From CAYZMS01 sp964479625 (lineage in GTDB: Bacteria > Bacteroidota > Bacteroidia > Chitinophagales > Saprospiraceae): a DNA stretch of 64,000 bases. Shown here piece after piece: positions 1-8,923 of this stretch (its first letter is position 1; each line of letters begins with the position of its first letter). Below the pieces are notes generated by a model that was not told where the DNA came from, did not search any database, and saw nothing but the letters and a program-made list of their open reading frames with translations. The stretch lies in NCBI GenBank assembly GCA_964479625.1, contig CAYZMS010000012.1:1-64000 (forward strand), written 5' to 3'. A program made the translations under genes and the position numbers.

Positions 1-76
1 AATGAATAGTTATTCTTGACAAAATTAATCGTTTTGCAATGTTAAGATGTGTATAGTGCATAACTAACTGAAAAAT

Positions 77-721
77 ATGAATACAGACATTAAAAATAAG
101 TTGATAGACATAGCAAAAGATGAAATTGGATTGAACGACCCTTCTCATGATTTCAGTCATGCGATGCGTGTATTAAAAAATGTTGAGTTAATAGCGAAGG
201 ATGAAGATGATGCAGATTTAGAAATATTAATACCCGCAGCAATTTTACACGATATAATAATTTACCAAAAAAATGATGAACGTTCAAAAAATGCGCAAAA
301 CGAAAGTGCGGATTATGCAAGAGAAATTTTAAGCAAATTTGATGATTATCCAAAAGAGAAAATACCTGACGTAGAATATGCAATTAAAACTTGTTCATAT
401 TCTAAGAATTTGGAACATAAAACTATTGAAGCAAAAATATTGCAAGATGCTGATAGCCTTGAAGCAACAGGAGCAATTTCAATAATGCGAACATTTTCTT
501 CAACAGGACAAATGAAAAGACCTTTTTACTGCGAAACCGACCCATTTTGCAACAACAGGACACCTAATTCAAAAAAATATGGATTAGATTTATTTTTCAA
601 CCGCCTATTAATTGTAAAACACAGAATGTATACAAAAACAGCGAAAGAAATTGCAGAAAGGAGAAACGAATTTTTAATATCTTTTCTTGATGAATTAAAA
701 ATTGAATTGAATGAAACTTAA
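77..721 (+). CDS. HD-domain phosphohydrolase
   Basis: A 214-residue soluble protein with the HD metal-binding pattern: H24 and H28 in a DFSHAMRV context, the H58-D59 doublet in AILHDI, and D124/D126 in LQDADSLEATG. This layout is typical of small HD-superfamily hydrolases acting on nucleotides or phosphomonoesters; the substrate cannot be read from sequence. No signal peptide or membrane segment is seen. The gene is much richer in A and T than its neighbours, with runs of AAA and GAA codons and short poly-A tracts, which suggests recent acquisition. It is followed by a decayed gene fragment on the same strand. A TTGACA-like hexamer lies at 16-21, but no well-spaced partner box was found. Confidence 0.85.
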   Translation: MNTDIKNKLIDIAKDEIGLNDPSHDFSHAMRVLKNVELIAKDEDDADLEILIPAAILHDIIIYQKNDERSKNAQNESADYAREILSKFDDYPKEKIPDVEYAIKTCSYSKNLEHKTIEAKILQDADSLEATGAISIMRTFSSTGQMKRPFYCETDPFCNNRTPNSKKYGLDLFFNRLLIVKHRMYTKTAKEIAERRNEFLISFLDELKIELNET

Positions 722-730
722 ACACTTGTA

Positions 731-970
731 ATGGGCAAAGAATGGAGTTTCCCTAAAATACTTGACCTTTGGAACCATTAATAAAGACATTGAATTTTCT
801 GAAAGTGGGACTCGGGATTTGGTTAATTTGATTTCAAGAAAAAAAGTATTGGAAAGATTTTTATCGAACCACATTTAAAAAAGCGAATGAATTTGACTAA
901 CAAAAAAGTCAGGTTTCACGGATTTCAAGCAGTAAGACACGATGACCATATTCATTTCCAACTGAAATAA
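731..970 (+). pseudogene. Decayed peptidase-like gene fragment
   Basis: No intact frame covers this AT-rich stretch, but three frames read one after another look like a single protein. They begin MGKEWSFPK at 731, continue with YLTFGTINKDIEFSESG from about 757, and end after a second shift near 855 with RFHGFQAVRHDDHIHFQLK and a stop at 968-970. The closing HDDHIHF resembles the C-terminal metal-binding motif of MepA/M15-type murein endopeptidases. That family link is an inference from a short motif. Two frameshifts and a missing N-terminus mark it as a remnant. It shares the base composition of the upstream HD gene, so both may belong to one acquired segment. Confidence 0.45.
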
Positions 971-1349
971 AATCCAGCCTGGCCAAAAAATTATTCCCCT
1001 TATGCGGGTGCTTCCCCATTATTGGGGGCAGGTCTCGAAGTTCGTGGACAGGGTTTGGTGGGATGCCATGAACCCAATCAAAAGAGAAGAAGTTTTTTAG
1101 TTTCCCAAAACGGAAAAGATCGGTTTCGCTCCGCTTTCTGTAGTATCCAGATCCAAAAAAATAGTAACTTTCTTCTTAAACCTGAAGAACTGCTTGCCAA
1201 AGCCGGGTTATCAGTTTTGCGAAAGAAGCTGAAACCCGCCGGGAATTGGAGCCCCAGCTACCTTGCCCCACGTTCTGTAGCAAATAGGGTAACCCTATTT
1301 TTGAATCGGGTCTTTGATCCCCATTTTTTGGTTCTCAAATAAATCTGTC
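971..1349. other. Gene-free interval
   Basis: This 379-base interval holds no gene I can support. A 106-codon open frame at 1022-1342 has no recognisable motif or signal peptide and odd composition, so I treat it as chance. Base composition changes here from the AT-rich left edge to the more balanced composition of the rest of the window. The only structured element is the palindrome at 1282-1300. Confidence 0.5.
1282..1303 (+). promoter_or_regulatory. Palindrome overlapping a -7-like box
   Basis: AAATAGGGT and ACCCTATTT form a perfect 9-base inverted repeat around a single central A (1282-1300). Its right arm runs into TATTTTTG (1296-1303), which fits the Bacteroidota TAnnTTTG -7 consensus, about 47 bases before the ATG at 1350. 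No TTG was found 17-23 bases upstream of the box. The overlap suggests an operator, but this is inference. Confidence 0.35.
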
Positions 1350-4300
1350 ATGCGAAAAAAACAACTTACCTTATTTTTCTTGGCCCTCCTTTTAGTCTTC
1401 GATCTCCAGTTGGAGGCGCAAACAGATCCTTCCGCCATTTATGAAAATATGGAATGGCGCAATATCGGTCCATTGAGAGGTGGCCGTTCGCTGGGATGTT
1501 CCGGAAGTCCTGGGCGGCCCAATGAGTATTATTTTGGGGCAACTGGAGGGGGGCTTTGGAAAACGGTGGACGGAGGAACCAATTGGTTTCCTGTGACGGA
1601 TGGTCAGGTGACCAGTTCATCGGTTGGAGCAGTTACTGTTGCGGAAACCAATCCGGACGTAGTGTATATCGGTATGGGAGAAGTCCAGTTACGTGGAAGT
1701 ATTACCCAGGGAGATGGCGTTTACAAAACAACAGATGGCGGAAAGACCTGGCGGCATTTGGGGCTGAAAGAAACGCAGGCAGTAGCGAGGATCCGCGTAC
1801 ACCCTACCAACCCGGATATTGTCTACGTAGCAGCCCTTGGCCATCCCTATGGCGAAAATGAGGAACGCGGCGTGTTTCGATCCACTGATGGAGGGAATAC
1901 TTGGAAAAAGGTATTGTATGTCAGCGATAAGGCCGGTGCGGTTGACCTGGTCATCGACCGGACCAACCCAAAGGTGTTGTATGCAACCACCTGGCAGGTA
2001 TATCGAAAAGCCTGGAAAATGTGGGGAGGCGGCCCGGATTGTAAACTATGGAAATCTGTAGATGGCGGGGATAACTGGATCGATCTTACCGAAAACCCGG
2101 GCATGCCCGAGGGGCCTATTGGAAAGATCGGTGTCACTGTTTCACCTGCCGATCCCAACCGGGTCTGGGCCATTGTAGAAGCCAACGAGGGCGGTGTTTT
2201 CCGCTCCGATGACGGTGGGTGGACCTGGACCCAGACGAACAACGAACGCAAATTGCGACAGCGCGCTTTTTATTATTCAAGGATCTATGCTGATCCCTGG
2301 GATAAGGAAACGGTTTATTGCCTGAATACCGGGTTTTACAAATCCACCGATGGGGGTAAAACCTTTGATACGGTCATAAGGGTCCCACATGGGGATAACC
2401 ACGATCTATGGATTGACCCCAACAACCCCATGCGGATGATCAATTCTAATGATGGAGGGGGAAATGTTTCCATTAATGGGGGACAGACCTGGACAGAGCA
2501 AGACTTTTGTACTTCCCAGTTCTACCATGTAATGACTACCAGCGATGTTCCCTATCACGTAGCTGGTGCCCAACAGGATAATAGCACATTAGCTATGCCA
2601 AGCGATGGCTGGGACCATATGCAAGCCCGTGGGCACAATAAAGGTTGGTATTATGCCGTAGGTGGAGGGGAAAGCGGTTGGATCACCCAGCACCCAACTA
2701 ATCCGGAAATCTTTTATGCCGGCAGCCAGGGGGCGCTGCTTACCCGTTACGATCGAAGCAATGGACAGATAAGGGACATTCAGGTTTATCCGCGCTTTTT
2801 CTCCGGGGAACCCGCCAGTGCTTTGCCAGAACGTTGGCAGTGGACCTTCCCCATTATGTTCGCTCCTCAGGACCCTTCCATTATGTACACCTGTTCTCAG
2901 CACGTTTGGAAAACCACCAATGATGGGCAGACCTGGGAGAAAATTAGCCCCGACCTAACTTATGCAGATCCGGAAACCCTGGGCAAGACCGGAGGGATCA
3001 TTACCATGGATATGAATGGCCCGGAGATCTATGCCACTGTCTTTGCGTTGGCTCCTTCTTATCATGATGTGAATACCATTTGGGCGGGATCGGATGACGG
3101 TAAAATGCATATTACCAGAAATGGAGGTAAAAGTTGGAAAGATATTACCCCACCCGATCTACCGAAATTTTCCAGGATCAGCATAATTGAGGAATCCACG
3201 CACCAGGAGGGAACTCTATACCTGGCGGCTAATCGTTACCAGGTAGATGACCGCCAGCCCTATGTTTTTAAAACCACTGATTTCGGAAAAACCTGGACCA
3301 AAATTATCAATGGGATCGAAGATGGGCATTTTGCAAGGGCGATCAGAGAAGATCCTATTCGGGAAGGCTTGCTGTTCCTTGCGACAGAGCACGGTGTATA
3401 TGTTTCCTTCGATGCCGGGGAAAACTGGAAACCCCTCCAGTTGAATCTGCCGGACACTCCCGTTCGTGATCTAGTGATCAAAAACGACGATGTCGTTCTG
3501 GGAACCCATGGAAGGGGTTTTTGGATCCTCGACGATATCAATCCCTTTCGGCAAATAACCGAAGAAAGTTTGAAGCAGGAGGTGGTACTTTTCGAACCTT
3601 CCAATGCCATCAGAGGAGTCTACGATGCGGTCATTCAGTACTACTTGAAAGATGAGGTGGATACGGTCACCATTGAGATCCTGGATGCTGAAGGAACGTT
3701 AATTGATAGCTTTTCAGGAACGGAGACCGAATGGAAAACGGACCCCAATGTGCCCTGGTGGCGACGCGGAGGTTCTACAACCCCTACAACAGCTGCAGGG
3801 CTTAATGAATTTAAATGGGACTTGCGTTATCCCGGGGCTACGGATTTCGAGGGGATGATCATTTGGAGTGCCCACCCGACCAGAGGGCCCAAAGCACCAA
3901 TCGGGGATTACCAGGTAAAGCTTAAGGTCGGAGATTACACCCAAACTTACCCGTTTAAGATAGAAATGAACCCCAACCTCAAAGGCGTATCGGAAGCTGA
4001 TCTAAAAGAACAGTTTGATCTGGCTATAAAGATACGCGACAAGACAAGCGAGGCTAATGAAGCAGTCATAAAGATTCGGGAGATTCGGAAATCCGTCAAT
4101 GCCCACTTGGAAAAAACGGAAGATGAAAACCTGGAGAAGCTTGCAAGTGACCTGCTGGAAAAATTGGGCGCCATTGAAGAAGAACTTTACCAGGTGAAAA
4201 ACCGGAGTAATCAGGATCCTCTCAATTTTCCTATTAAACTAAACAACCGCCTGGCTTCCCTCCGAAGGAGTATAGAAAACGGGGATGCAAAACCCACGGA

Positions 4301-4445
4301 TGGGGCTTACAAAGTATTTGAAGAACTCAGCCGAGAATTGTCGGGCCATATGCAGCAATTGGAAATCATACTCGATAGCGACCTGGCACAGTTAAACGAA
4401 CAATTAGAAAATAGGCAAATGGATAAAATAGGGGAGGAGCGCTAA
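1350..4445 (+). CDS. Secreted Asp-box (BNR) beta-propeller protein
   Basis: A 1031-residue exported protein of the VPS10/sortilin-like, WD40/YVTN/BNR-repeat family often annotated as glycosyl hydrolase or sialidase-like in Bacteroidota. About eleven Asp-box motifs of the form S/T-x-D-G-G-x-T/N-W are spread along the first 700 residues (for example KTVDGGTNW, KTTDGGKTW, RSTDGGNTW, KSVDGGDNW), giving two propellers. The C-terminal 300 residues hold a beta-rich stretch followed by a charged helical, probably coiled-coil tail. The ATG at 1350 is preferred to one 12 codons upstream because MRKKQLTLFFLALLL begins a classic signal peptide ending near LEAQT. No catalytic residues of true sialidases are evident, so enzymatic activity is unproven. 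A strong hairpin follows the stop. Confidence 0.85.
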   Translation: MRKKQLTLFFLALLLVFDLQLEAQTDPSAIYENMEWRNIGPLRGGRSLGCSGSPGRPNEYYFGATGGGLWKTVDGGTNWFPVTDGQVTSSSVGAVTVAETNPDVVYIGMGEVQLRGSITQGDGVYKTTDGGKTWRHLGLKETQAVARIRVHPTNPDIVYVAALGHPYGENEERGVFRSTDGGNTWKKVLYVSDKAGAVDLVIDRTNPKVLYATTWQVYRKAWKMWGGGPDCKLWKSVDGGDNWIDLTENPGMPEGPIGKIGVTVSPADPNRVWAIVEANEGGVFRSDDGGWTWTQTNNERKLRQRAFYYSRIYADPWDKETVYCLNTGFYKSTDGGKTFDTVIRVPHGDNHDLWIDPNNPMRMINSNDGGGNVSINGGQTWTEQDFCTSQFYHVMTTSDVPYHVAGAQQDNSTLAMPSDGWDHMQARGHNKGWYYAVGGGESGWITQHPTNPEIFYAGSQGALLTRYDRSNGQIRDIQVYPRFFSGEPASALPERWQWTFPIMFAPQDPSIMYTCSQHVWKTTNDGQTWEKISPDLTYADPETLGKTGGIITMDMNGPEIYATVFALAPSYHDVNTIWAGSDDGKMHITRNGGKSWKDITPPDLPKFSRISIIEESTHQEGTLYLAANRYQVDDRQPYVFKTTDFGKTWTKIINGIEDGHFARAIREDPIREGLLFLATEHGVYVSFDAGENWKPLQLNLPDTPVRDLVIKNDDVVLGTHGRGFWILDDINPFRQITEESLKQEVVLFEPSNAIRGVYDAVIQYYLKDEVDTVTIEILDAEGTLIDSFSGTETEWKTDPNVPWWRRGGSTTPTTAAGLNEFKWDLRYPGATDFEGMIIWSAHPTRGPKAPIGDYQVKLKVGDYTQTYPFKIEMNPNLKGVSEADLKEQFDLAIKIRDKTSEANEAVIKIREIRKSVNAHLEKTEDENLEKLASDLLEKLGAIEEELYQVKNRSNQDPLNFPIKLNNRLASLRRSIENGDAKPTDGAYKVFEELSRELSGHMQQLEIILDSDLAQLNEQLENRQMDKIGEER

Positions 4446-4453
4446 GTCCTTTT

Positions 4454-4496
4454 GGTTTTTCTATTCAAAAAGGAAACCTTTTTGAATAGAAAAACC
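4454..4496. terminator. Perfect 20-bp hairpin between convergent genes
   Basis: GGTTTTTCTATTCAAAAAGG and its exact reverse complement are separated by a 3-base AAA loop. The hairpin starts nine bases after the propeller gene and lies before the convergent mltF, so it probably terminates both. There is no long T tract after the stem; the arms themselves are T/A-rich. Confidence 0.75.
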
Positions 4497-4549
4497 AATC
4501 CATTTTCCCCAGCTAAGGTACGGTTTGGACCGATCCTACTTGCGAAGGC

Positions 4550-6043
4550 TTAGTTGCTCTGCCTACGCTTTACATCAGGATATTTTACCTGCAGAAATTC
4601 ATAATATTCCGCAAAGCTGAGGTAATACCGGTACGTATTGCTGACATAGGTGACCGGCTCCTGGCTAACCTCCCTGCCTACGAGTAATTCCATTTCCCCG
4701 AACCAGACATTCGGGTTAATATCATATTGTGGGGCAGCCAAGCGCAGTCGGCTGATACGACTGGGGCCTGCGTTGTATGCAGCCAAAGTAAAGAACAGCC
4801 TGTTGAGGCTATCCACTTCCGGCTCATTAAAATAGTTATTCTTTATCCAGCCCATCATTTTAGCCCCGGCGTGGATATTGTTTTCAAGTAGGTGAATATC
4901 AGGAATATTAATATAAGGGTCCCGAGCGGTGGCTGGCATAACCTGCATGACCCCAATCGCTCCTGCCGGACTGACCTGGGTTTGGTCCAGGAAGGACTCC
5001 TGGTACCCCTGAGCGACCAGCAAAAGCGGGTCTAGACCATACTGTCGGGCAAATTTTTCGGCCAACGGCCAGACAGCCTCAAACCGTTCACGCGCTACTT
5101 CCCCCGCACCGGCCTCCAACTGATCCGGACTAGTGAAGTATCGTTCAACCAAAACGTTACCGATAAGGGTCCCTATCCTGTATTCCTCCATGAACAGATC
5201 GACTTCGCGCTTTAGATCAGTAGCTTCCTTGCTCATGGCCCAGCCTATGGCCCCATTTTTTGAAAAAACGATTTGATGATTGATCCGAAGGTTGGAATCT
5301 ACCTGGCTCCAAGCCTGGGCAACGTGCTCATCCAAAATAGTTAGGGGATAAACATTATCGGAAACCATATGAACAATATCATCTAGGCTGAGTAATTCAT
5401 CGATCAGGTAAACCGGTATGGTGTCCTGCCCGGATGTACTTAGGCTATCATTAAAAGTGTGCAGGTGTTCCAGGTAGCTGCTGCTGTATTGTAAGTACAC
5501 CCCTTTTTCGACCAGAGTTTGGAGCTCGATACTATCCAGGGTGGCATTGTATACCAGCAGCTCCCGGGCATTGTCAAAAATTGGAAGGGAGAAAAGCAGG
5601 TGTTTTTCCCGTTCTGGGGTAATGGTTAGGTTTGCTGCGGCCAGGTCTCCCCTTCCCGCTAATAAATAGCTAAAAAGCTTATCTCTGGAACTGGGGATGA
5701 AGACGAGGTTGATTTCCACCCCTTTCCGCTTTTCCAACCAGGTCTCAAACTGAAGGAGGATCTCAAATGTTAGCCCTTTCTGCTCCACGCCGTCGAAATA
5801 ATAGAACAACCTGGATGGAGGTACCAGGACCCGGATTTGTCTGCGGGCAAGCATACTATCGAGGTCGCCGAATTCTTGCTGAGCCGTCGATAAATTTTCA
5901 GGAAGTGCAATACTATCCAGGGGTTCGAAAAGGGAGGGGAGGTGCACGACAGTATCTATTGGTGTTGTTGGGTCAACGGCCGTTTGTTCCTGTTTTTGAC
6001 AGGCAAAAACAAAAAGCAGCAGGAAAAGAAGGGTCAGTTTCAT
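4550..6043 (-). CDS. mltF: Membrane-bound lytic murein transglycosylase F
   Basis: This enzyme cleaves the glycan strands of peptidoglycan to 1,6-anhydro products at the cell envelope. It has the two-domain MltF plan: a periplasmic solute-binding-protein type 3 domain (about residues 70-290) followed by a soluble-lytic-transglycosylase (SLT) domain (about 325-470). The catalytic glutamate is E349 in GYQESFLDQ, followed by the SPAGAIGVMQVMPATA signature and AAYNAGPSR. I chose the ATG at 6043, 20 codons inside the longest frame, because MKLTLLFLLLFVFACQ is a lipoprotein signal with the acylated cysteine at position 15. The 497-residue length fits the family. It stands alone, convergent with the propeller gene. 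Confidence 0.93.
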   Translation of the reverse strand: MKLTLLFLLLFVFACQKQEQTAVDPTTPIDTVVHLPSLFEPLDSIALPENLSTAQQEFGDLDSMLARRQIRVLVPPSRLFYYFDGVEQKGLTFEILLQFETWLEKRKGVEINLVFIPSSRDKLFSYLLAGRGDLAAANLTITPEREKHLLFSLPIFDNARELLVYNATLDSIELQTLVEKGVYLQYSSSYLEHLHTFNDSLSTSGQDTIPVYLIDELLSLDDIVHMVSDNVYPLTILDEHVAQAWSQVDSNLRINHQIVFSKNGAIGWAMSKEATDLKREVDLFMEEYRIGTLIGNVLVERYFTSPDQLEAGAGEVARERFEAVWPLAEKFARQYGLDPLLLVAQGYQESFLDQTQVSPAGAIGVMQVMPATARDPYINIPDIHLLENNIHAGAKMMGWIKNNYFNEPEVDSLNRLFFTLAAYNAGPSRISRLRLAAPQYDINPNVWFGEMELLVGREVSQEPVTYVSNTYRYYLSFAEYYEFLQVKYPDVKRRQSN

Positions 6044-6146
6044 TTGGCGATTTGGATTCGTGTAAAAGATAAGTAAAAAAGTAATACGAACCCAAAATGC
6101 CAAATGCCGGTTTAATAGAGGCTGTCTATGTCAGTAGCTGATTGAC

Positions 6147-7292
6147 CTAGCGGCCCTTTAAAACCTCCCGGGAGATAACCAACTTTTGGATCTCACTGGT
6201 GCCTTCCCCTATGGTACACAGCTTTGCGTCGCGGTAGAATTTTTCGACCGGGAAATCCTTTATGTACCCATAACCTCCATGGATCTGAATGGCATCGGTG
6301 GCTACTTCAACAGCCGTTTCGGAGGCATAGTATTTAGCCATGGCAGAGGCCTTGGTGGTGCGTTGCCCTGCAGTTAACAGCTCCCCGGCTTTACGTGTCA
6401 ATAATTCGGCAGCTTCAATCTTGGTAGCCATATCGGCCAGTTTAAAACTGATCCCCTGAAAAGAGGAAATGGGCTTTCCGAATTGTTCACGTTCCTGAGC
6501 GTATTGAACGGAGGCGAGATAGGCCCCCTTGGCAATACCGAGCGATAATGCAGCAATAGAGATTCGACCTCCATCTAATATTTTCATGGATTGGATAAAG
6601 CCTTCTCCTTCCTTCCCAAGCATTTGACTTTTGTGGATGCGGCAGTTTTCGAAGATCAGCTCTGCGGTTTCAGAAGCCCGCATCCCAAGTTTATCCTCTT
6701 TTTTTCCAGGTCGAAAACCAGGACTTCCTTTCTCTATGATAAAAGCGGTCATACCATGGCTATCGAGTAGTTCTCCTGTTCGTACAATGACTACTGCCAC
6801 GTCGCCCGAGGCACCGTGGGTAATGAAATTTTTTGCGCCGTTGATGACATAGTAGTCGCCATCTTTTTCGGCAACGCACTTCATTCGGCCGGCATCACTT
6901 CCGGTGTTGGGTTCGGTAAGTCCCCAGGCACCGATCCACTCCCCACTAGCTAATTTGGGAAGGTATTGCAGTTTTTGTTCTTCATTTCCGAATTTCAGGA
7001 TGTGGTTAGTGCAAAGGGAGTTATGGGCTGCAATGGAAAGGCCGATACCACCGCAGACCTTGGCGATTTCTTCAATAATGGTAACATACTCGGCATACCC
7101 CAACCCGGCACCATTGTATTTTTCCGGTACGAGTACCCCCATGAATCCGAATTGCCCCATTTGGTGAAAAAGGTCAACCGGAAAATGGTTATTGGCATCC
7201 CACTCCATAAAGTGGGGTCGAATGTAAGTTTCTGCAAAGTCTCGTGCACTTTCCTGAATGAGTTGCAGGTCTTTTAAAATGTCAGTTTGCAT
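6147..7292 (-). CDS. Acyl-CoA dehydrogenase
   Basis: A flavoprotein that introduces the alpha-beta double bond into acyl-CoA thioesters and passes electrons to electron-transfer flavoprotein. The 381 residues match the short/medium-chain family length. Visible signatures are WGLTEPNTGSDAG in the middle beta domain, the LDGGRISIAALSLG helix, QIHGGYGYIKDFPVEKFYRDA, and the closing IGEGTSEIQ in which E363 is the expected catalytic base. The protein is cytosolic with no signal peptide. It lies between mltF and an alkaline phosphatase gene with gaps of 103 and 218 bases, so no operon is evident. Chain-length preference cannot be decided from sequence. Confidence 0.93.
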   Translation of the reverse strand: MQTDILKDLQLIQESARDFAETYIRPHFMEWDANNHFPVDLFHQMGQFGFMGVLVPEKYNGAGLGYAEYVTIIEEIAKVCGGIGLSIAAHNSLCTNHILKFGNEEQKLQYLPKLASGEWIGAWGLTEPNTGSDAGRMKCVAEKDGDYYVINGAKNFITHGASGDVAVVIVRTGELLDSHGMTAFIIEKGSPGFRPGKKEDKLGMRASETAELIFENCRIHKSQMLGKEGEGFIQSMKILDGGRISIAALSLGIAKGAYLASVQYAQEREQFGKPISSFQGISFKLADMATKIEAAELLTRKAGELLTAGQRTTKASAMAKYYASETAVEVATDAIQIHGGYGYIKDFPVEKFYRDAKLCTIGEGTSEIQKLVISREVLKGR

Positions 7293-7510
7293 AGGTTTTA
7301 TTGATTTGAGCCGTTAAGGATAAAGGAATGCTCCAACCCGGTTAGGGATGGGTGTAAGGCTTCCCATCTAAAGGTAACGAATCGGAGAAGAAAAACACCC
7401 TTTAAGCATGCTGCTCGAGGAATCTTCTCTAAAGCGCGTACCACTTGAACCACCATTCTCTTAAACGAGTAGAACAACAGATGGTTTTGGTAGACAAGGA
7501 AGGGGAATAA

Positions 7511-8659
7511 TTACTTCCCGGCATGTGTATGGGGGGGGATGGATTTACTAAACCCCAGAAGGCGGTGTAGTTTCTGATAAATATCGGTATTCTGATAGAT
7601 GCCGGAAAATTGTTCAGCCCCTGGTCCGTAAGCGAAAACAGGTACAAGAGCCGCTGTATGGCCGTTTGTGGTGAATTCAATCTGCAGGTTTTTTTTATCT
7701 GAGCCAGGGTTAATTGCAAAGCCCCCGGTTTCATGATCCGAAGTGACAATCACAAGGGTTTTTTTATCCCTTCTGGCAAAATCGAGGGCAGCCCCAACAG
7801 CCCGGTCGAAATCCAGGATCTCTTTAATGGTACCGATACCGTCATTGGCGTGGCCAAACCAATCGATCTGAGAGCCTTCGATCATAAGAAAAAAGCCTTC
7901 ATTAGATCGCTGGGAAAGATGCCGTACGCCCAACCGAGTGGCATACTCCAGGTAGTCCCGTCCAGCATCTACGGACAGCGGGTGCTTGTCAGCAGTGAAA
8001 TAGGCAAAATTGCGGGTAATATCCGGGCGAATTTCCTGTAAAGGCGTTTCCATATAATGGCTTAGCTGATACCCCTTGTTCTGAAGATCCTCATACAGGT
8101 TTTTATCATCCATTTCCCTGCGATCAAAATACCGCTTACCTCCTCCAATGAAAAAATCAATACCGGAGTGCGTGATATCTTCGGCTATTCCCTCATACAT
8201 AGAACGCAAAGGGCGGTGGGCGATAAATGCTGCTGGGGTAGCGTGTACTATGGTGGAGGTGGCGATCAGGCCTGTAGCCATGCCCTGGTCTTCTGCTTCT
8301 TCTACAATGGTTTTACAGGCGGTAGTGTCCAGTTTCATACCAACGGCACCATTATAGGTTTTGATCCCACAGGAAAAGGCAGTAGCCCCTGCTGCTGAAT
8401 CGGTGATCAGGTCATTTTCTGCATGGGTCTTGTGAAAGCCAACCACCGGGAACCGCTCCATATTCAAGGCACTATTATTGGCATACATGGCCGCACTGAT
8501 CTGACTGACCCCCATACCATCTCCAATTAAGAAAATTACATTCTGTGGTTGGGCGCCAGGAGAAGCTAGTGCAGATGTATGGTAAACCTCTTTATTGCTT
8601 TGACAGGCCAAAAGGCCAAGGGAGAGGAATCCAATAAGTAGTCGTTGCTGTAATGTCAT
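7511..8659 (-). CDS. Alkaline phosphatase, lipoprotein
   Basis: A secreted phosphomonoesterase of the PhoA superfamily. Metal and nucleophile motifs are in order: VIFLIGDGMG near residue 41, D87-S88 in ITDSAAGATAFSCG where S88 is the likely nucleophile, QIDWFGHANDG in the middle, VTSDHETGGF, and the C-terminal NGHTAALVPVFAYGPGA. The N-terminus MTLQQRLLIGFLSLGLLACQ is a lipoprotein signal with C19 as the lipidated residue, so the enzyme should be anchored in the envelope. At 382 residues it is slightly shorter than E. coli PhoA and lacks inserted domains. No Pho-box-like repeat was recognised upstream. The 218-base gap before the next minus-strand gene contains no gene. Confidence 0.92.
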   Translation of the reverse strand: MTLQQRLLIGFLSLGLLACQSNKEVYHTSALASPGAQPQNVIFLIGDGMGVSQISAAMYANNSALNMERFPVVGFHKTHAENDLITDSAAGATAFSCGIKTYNGAVGMKLDTTACKTIVEEAEDQGMATGLIATSTIVHATPAAFIAHRPLRSMYEGIAEDITHSGIDFFIGGGKRYFDRREMDDKNLYEDLQNKGYQLSHYMETPLQEIRPDITRNFAYFTADKHPLSVDAGRDYLEYATRLGVRHLSQRSNEGFFLMIEGSQIDWFGHANDGIGTIKEILDFDRAVGAALDFARRDKKTLVIVTSDHETGGFAINPGSDKKNLQIEFTTNGHTAALVPVFAYGPGAEQFSGIYQNTDIYQKLHRLLGFSKSIPPHTHAGK

Positions 8660-8923
8660 TTCCGTGTCAATTTTCTAAAGGCTGCTTTCACTTGTATGGT
8701 ACCTGATGAGAACACAAGGGAAAAATATATAAAGAGGACTTATGACGGAATTATATTTTGTGGTCTTTTCTTTTTACGCGGAAATCTGGAATTTTATTTG
8801 GATCCAGCATACCTTTGTGTTTGCTATTGGGTAAATTAACCATTCTTGGGCATAAATCCCTAATTAACTGTAGGTTAATTTATAAACAGCATGCAACCTC
8901 CGACTGTTGTATGTATCCTTGTC

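Noticed and set aside
1022..1342. 106-codon plus-strand frame before the propeller gene
   Set aside because: No signal peptide, motif or family resemblance, and the sequence is rich in R, K and S as in chance frames. It overlaps the start of the next gene and a palindromic regulatory-like element.
8810..8817. TACCTTTG as promoter of the CotH-like gene
   Set aside because: The box fits the -7 consensus, but it is more than 100 bases from the start, has no TTG at the right spacing, and was not strong enough to list.
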